Assembly: GCA_903916735.1 (NCBI GenBank)
Contig: CAIWXX010000010.1
Span: forward strand, 29,040 to 93,039
Reading direction: 5' to 3'
DNA length: 64,000 bases
DNA from: an uncultured Acidobacteriota bacterium
GTDB taxonomy: Bacteria > Acidobacteriota > CAIWXX01
Part shown: one piece after another, positions 58,712 to 64,000 of the stretch
How positions within the stretch are numbered: position 1 is the first letter of the stretch
Layout: every line of letters begins with the position of its first letter
Translations under genes and position numbers: made by a program
The notes under the pieces: model-generated
Databases searched by the model: none
Seen by the model: the letters and a program-made list of their open reading frames with translations, nothing else
What the model was told of the DNA's origin: nothing

Positions 58712-59095
58712 TCAGGCCTGAACCTTATGGCCGGCTTGTTCTAAAACTGCAATTGCATCCGCCAAAGCCTGTTCTTTGACCAACACATAATCGGTATCGA
58801 AAGTAGAGATGGCAAAGATACCGATCCGCGCTTCGGCCAGCGGCACTGCCAGCGAAGTCAGGATACCGGTTAGCGATAGATCGAGCGGCCCTTCGACTTT
58901 CAGGCAGCGCCAGCCACGACTGGCGTTGATCTCAGCCGGAACATCTTTGTCCAAACACACAATCGATAATTCGTCGGCCGTGCGCGTGATCGAAACGAAC
59001 GAGTGAGCGTCCAGCCAATCGGGTATGCGCTCGTTTGGATCCAAACGGCAGATCGAAAAAGTATCCGGCAAAATCGACAGAGTCAGATTGGGCAT
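58712..59095 (-). CDS. ACT-domain protein
   Basis: The 127-aa protein consists of a tandem ACT-like fold of the type placed in the ACT_7 family (amino-acid sensing). It shows LDAHSFVSITRTADELSIVC, then VEGPLDLSLTGILTSLAVPLAEARIGIFAISTFDTDYVLV, the characteristic strand-helix-strand with Asp after Thr. It has no catalytic domain. Such stand-alone ACT proteins probably bind amino acids as sensors. It lies about 150 bases upstream of the RidA-Tex chimera. Confidence 0.88.
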   Translation of the reverse strand: MPNLTLSILPDTFSICRLDPNERIPDWLDAHSFVSITRTADELSIVCLDKDVPAEINASRGWRCLKVEGPLDLSLTGILTSLAVPLAEARIGIFAISTFDTDYVLVKEQALADAIAVLEQAGHKVQA

Positions 59096-59184
59096 GGCTG
59101 CCTACGGTTAGGCTATAGGGGTTTGCTTTTCCGACCGGATACCGAAAACTCTACAACTGTAGTAATATAGGGACAACAGAACCA

Positions 59185-59234
59185 CTCCTGGCACCCTTCC
59201 CTCATCTCCGGAGATGACGGACGCGTGCCAGGAG
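59185..59234. repeat. Nested palindrome
   Basis: The outer arms CTCCTGGCAC (59185-59194) and GTGCCAGGAG (59225-59234) enclose a perfect 16-base palindrome TCATCTCCGGAGATGA (59202-59217). A T5 run follows on the plus strand. It lies upstream of the ACT gene and next to the IS element. It could be a REP-like unit or a terminator. Confidence 0.6.
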
Positions 59235-59313
59235 GAGACGTTTTTGGCGGTTTGCAGCAAAAACATGGGGTCAAAATAAGGCATTTTGAGAGTTGAGTCA
59301 AGAGCCGTGCTGA

Positions 59314-60552
59314 CTAGTATAAAGTATCATTAATACCTTTACAGATAGCCCGCGGTTGTGATAAAAATGGGGGCATGGCGGGGAAATGCAAACTTCCTAT
59401 GCTGGTCCTGACCCAGAAGGAATGTCAACGGCTTGAAAGCCTGAGTACTTCGCGAACTGCCCCGGTGCGAGAAGTCGAGCGGGCCCGTATACTCATGCAA
59501 TACCACGCTGGTAACCACCCTACTACCATCCAGAGAGCCTTGAAAATCAGTCGTGTCACCATATACCATTGTTTGCATAAGGCCTTGGAGATGGGAATGG
59601 AAGCTGGCCTCAAAGATACGTTTCATCGGCCCAAAGAACCGGTTATCAACAGTGGCGACAAAGCATGGGTAGTGCATCTGGCATGCACCAAGCCCAAAGA
59701 CCTTGGTTATGCTGCCGAATTGTGGACGCGAAAAGCGTTGGCGGCGCACGTGCGCCAACATGCACAAGCTGCGGGTCATCCCAGTTTGGTACGCGCCGCC
59801 AAATCCACCGTGCAAAAAATTTTAGTGGAGCAACAACTGCAACCTCATAAAGTGAAGTATTACTTAGAACGACGTGACCTGGAATTTGAATTCAAAATGA
59901 AGGAAGTCCTCCTGGTTTATCAAGAGGTCATGTTGCAAAATCAAGCCATGGGCACAGCAAACGGTGGAGCGGAACCTACGGTTATCACCGTGTCCATTGA
60001 CGAAAAACCTGGAGTGCAGGCCATTGAAAACACGGCACCCGATTTACCACCGGTGCCTAATAAATACGCCACCGTAGGCCGGGATCATGAATACAAAAGG
60101 CATGGCACGGTTTTCATCCTGGCTTCACTGGATTTACATGACGGTCATGTTGTAGCCCGAGTGGAGGGACGACATCGCAGCCGGGAGTTTATTGCGCTAC
60201 TCAAAGATTTAGACGCCCATTATCCGGCAGGAGTAACTATCCGGATTATTTTGGATAACCATTTGGCTCACATCTCAAAGGAAACGCGCACTTACCTGGC
60301 CACCCGGCCTAATCGCTTCCAATATGTGCACACTCCCAAGCATGGATCCTGGCTTAATCTGGTAGAAACTCTTTTCGGCAAAATGGCCCGCACGTTCTTG
60401 AGGCAGATTCGGGTCAAATCCAAAGCGGAACTCAAAGTAAGAATCCTATTGGGGATTTCGGAAATCAATGCTGCTCCCGTCGTTCATCGGTGGAAAAAAT
60501 TTGATCTTTTGCTTGCCTGATGTGTAAATGTATTAAAGAAACGCTATACTAG
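59314..60552 (+). mobile_element. Intact IS630-family insertion sequence
   Basis: Imperfect 30-bp terminal inverted repeats (59314-59343 and 60523-60552, 25 of 30 bases matching) flank one transposase gene. Both ends begin CTAGTATA, in keeping with the CTAG target and TA duplication known for IS630. The size of about 1.24 kb is normal for the family. Confidence 0.9.
59375..60520 (+). CDS. IS630-family DDE transposase
   Basis: The 381-aa protein has an N-terminal helix-turn-helix region (RALKISRVTIYHCLHKALEMGMEAGL) and a complete DDE catalytic core. The residues are Asp in VSIDEKPG, Asp in IILDNHLAHIS and Glu in HGSWLNLVETLF. All are intact, so the element may still be mobile. ATG 59375 follows a GGGGG stretch. 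ATG 59399 is an alternative. Confidence 0.95.
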   Translation: MAGKCKLPMLVLTQKECQRLESLSTSRTAPVREVERARILMQYHAGNHPTTIQRALKISRVTIYHCLHKALEMGMEAGLKDTFHRPKEPVINSGDKAWVVHLACTKPKDLGYAAELWTRKALAAHVRQHAQAAGHPSLVRAAKSTVQKILVEQQLQPHKVKYYLERRDLEFEFKMKEVLLVYQEVMLQNQAMGTANGGAEPTVITVSIDEKPGVQAIENTAPDLPPVPNKYATVGRDHEYKRHGTVFILASLDLHDGHVVARVEGRHRSREFIALLKDLDAHYPAGVTIRIILDNHLAHISKETRTYLATRPNRFQYVHTPKHGSWLNLVETLFGKMARTFLRQIRVKSKAELKVRILLGISEINAAPVVHRWKKFDLLLA

Positions 60553-60559
60553 AAGCAGA

Positions 60560-61376
60560 AGGCATCTGAGCTGGAGCCATCGTCCCGATCGCCGCGCGGC
60601 TGGAGCGGAGAAGGCAGGAGGCGGACGCACTGGGAGTCGGAGAACTTCGAAAACGAACTTGATGCTCGCCAGGATTTTGCCGGCGAACTGGATTTCAGTA
60701 TCATCCCGGCCACGTCTGGAGAATCCTCCGAGCAATGAGGTGGACACTGCAGCGACCAGCCAAGCGTGCGAAGGAGCGGAATGAGGAAGCAATCCAGCGA
60801 TGGGTGCGAGAGACATGGCCCGCAGAAAAAAAAGCGCTCGTCACCGGAAAGCCTGGATCATCCTCCAGGATGAGAGTGGTATCTCAGAGCGTCCTCTGGG
60901 CCCCGCGAGGCCAAACGCCGGTCCTGATTCATGCCTTCAACTGGAAGAAGATGTCCATCTGTGTCGCGCTAGGCTACCGGTGGGATGGCAGGCGCTCACG
61001 ACTCTGGTTCCAAATGAAGCCTGACAGCTGCAATCCTGGAAGCCTCATCGTTTTTCTGAGAGACCGCAAACGGCACATGCGGGACGATAGGGCAACCTTG
61101 ATCTGGGACGGACTTCCTGCGCACAAGAGTCGTGTCATGTCTGAGTATCTACGCAACCAGGCCAAGTAGCTTTCAGTGGTAAGACTACCCGGCTACGCGC
61201 CGGATTTAAACCCAGTGGAGTCACTGTGGGGCAATGTCAAAGGTCAAGAACTGGTCAATCTTTGCGCAAATAACCTTGGGCAAGCTGCATCAGCATGTCG
61301 CGCAGGCATGCGCCGGGTCCGGGGGTCTCACCAATTGCCACTTGCTTTCTTGAAGCATGCTGGTCTTTCTTCTTGA
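60560..61376 (+). pseudogene. Decayed second IS630-type transposase
   Basis: The fragments are YHPGHVWRILRAM, then WIILQDESGIS in another frame, then WAPRGQTPVL and FNWKKMS, IWDGLPAHKS, and VRLPGYAPDLNPVESLWGN. These are the parts of an IS630 transposase from a different subgroup than its neighbour. At least two frameshifts near 60830-60900 and an in-frame TAG at 61167-61169 (where the family has Trp) disable it, and an upstream TGA cuts the N-terminus. The intact IS630 copy lies directly beside it. Confidence 0.85.
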
Positions 61377-61979
61377 TCAGTTTGTCATTGGATTATGCGA
61401 GATTCAGTAGTTGCTGATGAGCCCCGGGTAGCGGTTAGGCTGCTCGGCTTCCGATGCACTCCATACGGAGGTTACGCATAGGCTTGAGACTAGAAAATTG
61501 AAAACTTGAAGACACAGTCCGATACATTTGGCTGGATTTCCCCACCTTTGAAGAAATATGATCAGGGAAATTGGAGAAAGAGAGATCAGGTATTTCATGG
61601 ACACCTTCCAGCTAATCATGTAAGCCTAGACATAATACATTGCTTTTTTGGTACATCAGGGAAGGCTAACTGAACAGGCGGACAAGGCGCTTCGCCCCGT
61701 CATATTATTTGGACCCCTTTCTACACCGGTCATTTCATGACCCATCGAAATGGTTTGTGTTTACATAGGTGAGGCGCGTGCCTGGCTGCGATGCTGCTGG
61801 CTCAGGCACGATAGGTTGACTTCGCCGTCGCAAGTGCTTATATTTGGGCTGATCTATTTACTATCAGTGGCAATGGTCTTACGATGGATTTTGGTTCTAT
61901 CACAGCATAGATAATATGATCCGCCGGTGATCGAAGTGGACTGGAGCAGGCTTCTTGCGTGGAAGCCAGGAGGATGCAG
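61377..61979. other. Intergenic region upstream of the secreted propeller gene
   Basis: No gene is supported in about 600 bases. A perfect 8-bp inverted repeat CGTGCCTG/CAGGCACG (61777-61784 and 61803-61810) and a small GGCG-CTT-CGCC hairpin near 61686 are present. It should hold the promoter of the next gene. Confidence 0.5.
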
Positions 61980-63527
61980 ATGAAAACAGGGCTATTGAGA
62001 AAGATATTGGTGCTTTGCGGGTTGCCCCTGGTGGCAATCTCGCTGCTGGTTATCGCGCCGACCGCGATGGGGGATGACCCGATTATTACGGCTAATAAGC
62101 GGCCCGAATCGTCGGGGCAAGTGGCCACGCGTGTCGCGCGTGCGCATGCACCTGTCATCCAGGAAATACGTTATCAAGCCACGCCGCCGCTGCCACCGGC
62201 GGATCGCGAGAAGAATATCGAGGAAGCCGATTCGATGGGTCCGGCGATCCCTGTTGATGCTGTGCCTGAACCGCCGCAGACGCCCGAAACTGAAATCGCG
62301 CAAATGCGGCAGCCGACCACGGTGAATATCGTAAAGAATGCGTCGGTTTTCAGCATGCCATCGGGCTACACAAGCCTTGTCGACGAACCATCAGTGGCCA
62401 ACAACGGCAACACTCTGTTCTATACGGGCAACTGGTACGCTGTCCGTTCCACCAACGCGGGTGGTTCTTACACGTTTGCGAGCCCTTGGAATGATTTCGA
62501 CAATTTCTGCTGCGATCAGGATGTCATCTATTCGCCGAAATACAAAATTTTCCTCTGGTACAGGCAGGGGGTTGCTGATGGGTCCGGCGAAAACTATTTC
62601 CGCCTCGGCGTTTCTAACAACAACGGCAAGACATGGGCCTTCTACAACATCAGCCCCACTGACACTAATTCCGACTGGGCAGGCGAGTGGTGGGACTACC
62701 CGCAAATCGGGCTCACCGACAACTACCTGTACATCTGCACCAACATGTTCAATGCAGCCGGCGATTTTACGCGGCCTGCGATCTTGCGGATGCCGCTGCA
62801 GGGGCTCAAACAGCATGGGAGCTTCAATTATGACTATATGGCGGGGGAGGGCCACTCCACTTATACGCCCGTCATGGGCGCAACGAACACGATGTACTGG
62901 GGCACACACGTGTCAAACAGCATGCTCACAATATATGCCTGGCCCGAAAACTCGACCAACGTCACCCACTACGATCGAAGCGTGCCGGCGTACACATACT
63001 TAACAAAGAACGGGAAGTGCCCCGGCCCGGACAAAAAGAACTGGTGCGGGCGCAGCGACAGCCGCCTGCTATCGGGGTGGGTCGCCAATGGTGTTATCGG
63101 GTTCATGTGGAATGCCGGCAAGAGCTCCGGCTTCCCGTTCCCGTATGTCAATGCTGCGACGTTCAGGGTGAGCGACATGACGTACATCGGCAGGCCTGCA
63201 ATCTGGAACAGCAAATATGCATTCCAGTACGCACATGTCGCCCCGAACTCGGCCGGCAATCTTGGTATCTCCATCTTCTTCGGGGGTGGACCCTATTATC
63301 CGAGCCATGCTATCGGCGTCAGCACCGACGGCTCAAGTTGGGGAGTGCTGTTGTCGACGGCGAATGGGACGAGCGGTCCGGGCGAACCCAAATGGGGCGA
63401 CTACGTGCGAGTGAGACCATACATGCCGACGAGCACCCAACAATGGATAGCCACCGGGTTCACGCTCCAAGGCAGTTCCTCTGGTGACAGCATCGTACCC
63501 AGGTATGTCATATTCAACAGCCGGTAA
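61980..63527 (+). CDS. Secreted sialidase-like propeller protein of unknown substrate
   Basis: The 515-aa protein starts at ATG 61980, six bases after AGGAGG. An ATG at 61959 lies before the ribosome site. A long signal peptide (about residues 5-32) is followed by a low-complexity Pro/Glu-rich segment. The rest is a beta-propeller-like body rich in Trp, Tyr, Asn and Gly, with one Asp-box-like turn (SNNNGKTWAFYN). It contains none of the catalytic arginine-triad patterns I can identify with confidence. It sits among mobile elements, which suggests a recent accessory gene. Confidence 0.75.
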   Translation: MKTGLLRKILVLCGLPLVAISLLVIAPTAMGDDPIITANKRPESSGQVATRVARAHAPVIQEIRYQATPPLPPADREKNIEEADSMGPAIPVDAVPEPPQTPETEIAQMRQPTTVNIVKNASVFSMPSGYTSLVDEPSVANNGNTLFYTGNWYAVRSTNAGGSYTFASPWNDFDNFCCDQDVIYSPKYKIFLWYRQGVADGSGENYFRLGVSNNNGKTWAFYNISPTDTNSDWAGEWWDYPQIGLTDNYLYICTNMFNAAGDFTRPAILRMPLQGLKQHGSFNYDYMAGEGHSTYTPVMGATNTMYWGTHVSNSMLTIYAWPENSTNVTHYDRSVPAYTYLTKNGKCPGPDKKNWCGRSDSRLLSGWVANGVIGFMWNAGKSSGFPFPYVNAATFRVSDMTYIGRPAIWNSKYAFQYAHVAPNSAGNLGISIFFGGGPYYPSHAIGVSTDGSSWGVLLSTANGTSGPGEPKWGDYVRVRPYMPTSTQQWIATGFTLQGSSSGDSIVPRYVIFNSR

Positions 63528-63553
63528 GGCGGGCACTGCCCGGGACCGTGTTT

Positions 63554-64000
63554 TCATTTTTCATTTTCATGACGTATCATTTTATCGAGACGATCCAGGC
63601 GAGCCCGGAAATCGGGGTCGTGCTCTGCATCTGTTTCCAGTTCCTTTACCGCCATGGTGACGGCCGAGGGTCGTCGTTCGTATCGGCGCGCTATCTCAGT
63701 CGGGCGGAGCTTGGAGTATTTCCGCAGAGCGAATAGCTGCAGTCTTCTTCGACGGGCTCGACCCGAATCTGAGAAAAGCCTCTCCACCAGCTCTTCTACT
63801 GTGTGCGGATCGGCCGTACACTCCCGCCGAAGCGCCCTTAGGGCAGGTTGATCCCCATGGTCTTCCTTCGCTTTCACTATTCTGCCAATGTGCCTCACAA
63901 ACTCCTCAGTTCCCAGTACCATTCCGGCGATCGCCCTCTCAAACGGACTGATCAGTCTCTCTCCCTTGCCGGCCTCCACATATCGGCGGTATTGTTCGCT
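63554..64000 (-). CDS. C-terminal part of a REP-associated tyrosine transposase (RAYT), cut by window end
   Basis: The frame is open to the last base of the window: before the first Met it continues as EQYRRYV, so the N-terminal catalytic HUH/Tyr domain lies outside. The visible part has ISPFERAIAGMVLGTEEFV and a helix-turn-helix C-terminus (KLRPTEIARRYERRPSAVTMAVKEL), matching the tail of IS200-like RAYT proteins. RAYTs act on REP hairpins with a 5' GTAG/GGAG, the structure present in the two repeats of this window. Confidence 0.75.
   Translation of the reverse strand, partial: SEQYRRYVEAGKGERLISPFERAIAGMVLGTEEFVRHIGRIVKAKEDHGDQPALRALRRECTADPHTVEELVERLFSDSGRARRRRLQLFALRKYSKLRPTEIARRYERRPSAVTMAVKELETDAEHDPDFRARLDRLDKMIRHENEK

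Noticed and set aside
61838..62158. A 106-codon minus-strand frame
   Set aside because: It is antisense to the signal-peptide region of the secreted propeller gene and has no independent support.

Overview
This window looks like chromosome from a diderm (Gram-negative-type) bacterium that is probably anaerobic, with a GC content a little above 50% by eye. The diderm envelope is shown by an Omp85 barrel protein, a FadL-type porin, a small outer-membrane barrel and a TamB-like protein. An anaerobic lifestyle is suggested by a class I hybrid cluster protein, by the PyrK/PyrD (type 1B) dihydroorotate dehydrogenase and by a probable selenoprotein. The mix of eukaryotic-type Ser/Thr kinase with PEGA domains, MJ0042-type zinc ribbon and membrane GT-C glycosyltransferases fits Acidobacteriota/Aminicenantota-like or neighbouring lineages. 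That placement is only an impression, because the window holds no rRNA or other decisive marker.

Layout. 0-12 kb: glutamate dehydrogenase gdhA with a clear terminator, a REP-like repeat, a 4-TM protein, rsmE, two GT-C membrane glycosyltransferases, the GTPase der, a UGA-containing glutaredoxin-like selenoprotein gene (8202-8417) and a secreted amidohydrolase. 12-16 kb: a second repeat copy and the glycolytic operon gapA-pgk-tpiA-secG with a terminator. 16-25 kb (minus strand): a TolB-like propeller, a quinone reductase, a DmpA-type peptidase, pyrD, pyrK, a GT2 glycosyltransferase and asnB. 25-30 kb: hcp divergent from a CRP/FNR-family regulator with two palindromes between them, tRNA-Ala(CGC) and a second asnB. 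30-38 kb: a zinc-ribbon membrane protein, a FadL plus SGNH-esterase pair, and a secreted zinc-metallopeptidase-like protein divergent from a GntR regulator. 38-47 kb: a four-gene operon (Ser/Thr kinase with PEGA, TPR-NHL, PEGA-PDZ, cyclic-nucleotide-binding plus FHA), preceded by an MscS channel with its own cyclic-nucleotide domain. 47-50 kb: a decaying patch with a GH42 beta-galactosidase pseudogene and a truncated M28 peptidase around an outer-membrane barrel gene, then a VirJ-like hydrolase. 50-57 kb: one 2313-codon gene joining a complete TamB-like protein to five POTRA domains and an Omp85 barrel. 57-64 kb: a lipoprotein, a RidA-Tex chimera, an ACT protein, an intact IS630 element, a broken IS630 transposase, a secreted propeller protein and the C-terminal part of a REP-associated (RAYT) transposase running off the end.

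The items most worth attention are the single-chain TamB-Omp85 fusion, the selenoprotein gene with a SECIS-like hairpin, which an ordinary gene caller would miss, the kinase/PEGA/FHA/cNMP operon next to a cNMP-gated MscS channel, and the pairing of REPIN-like repeats with a RAYT gene.
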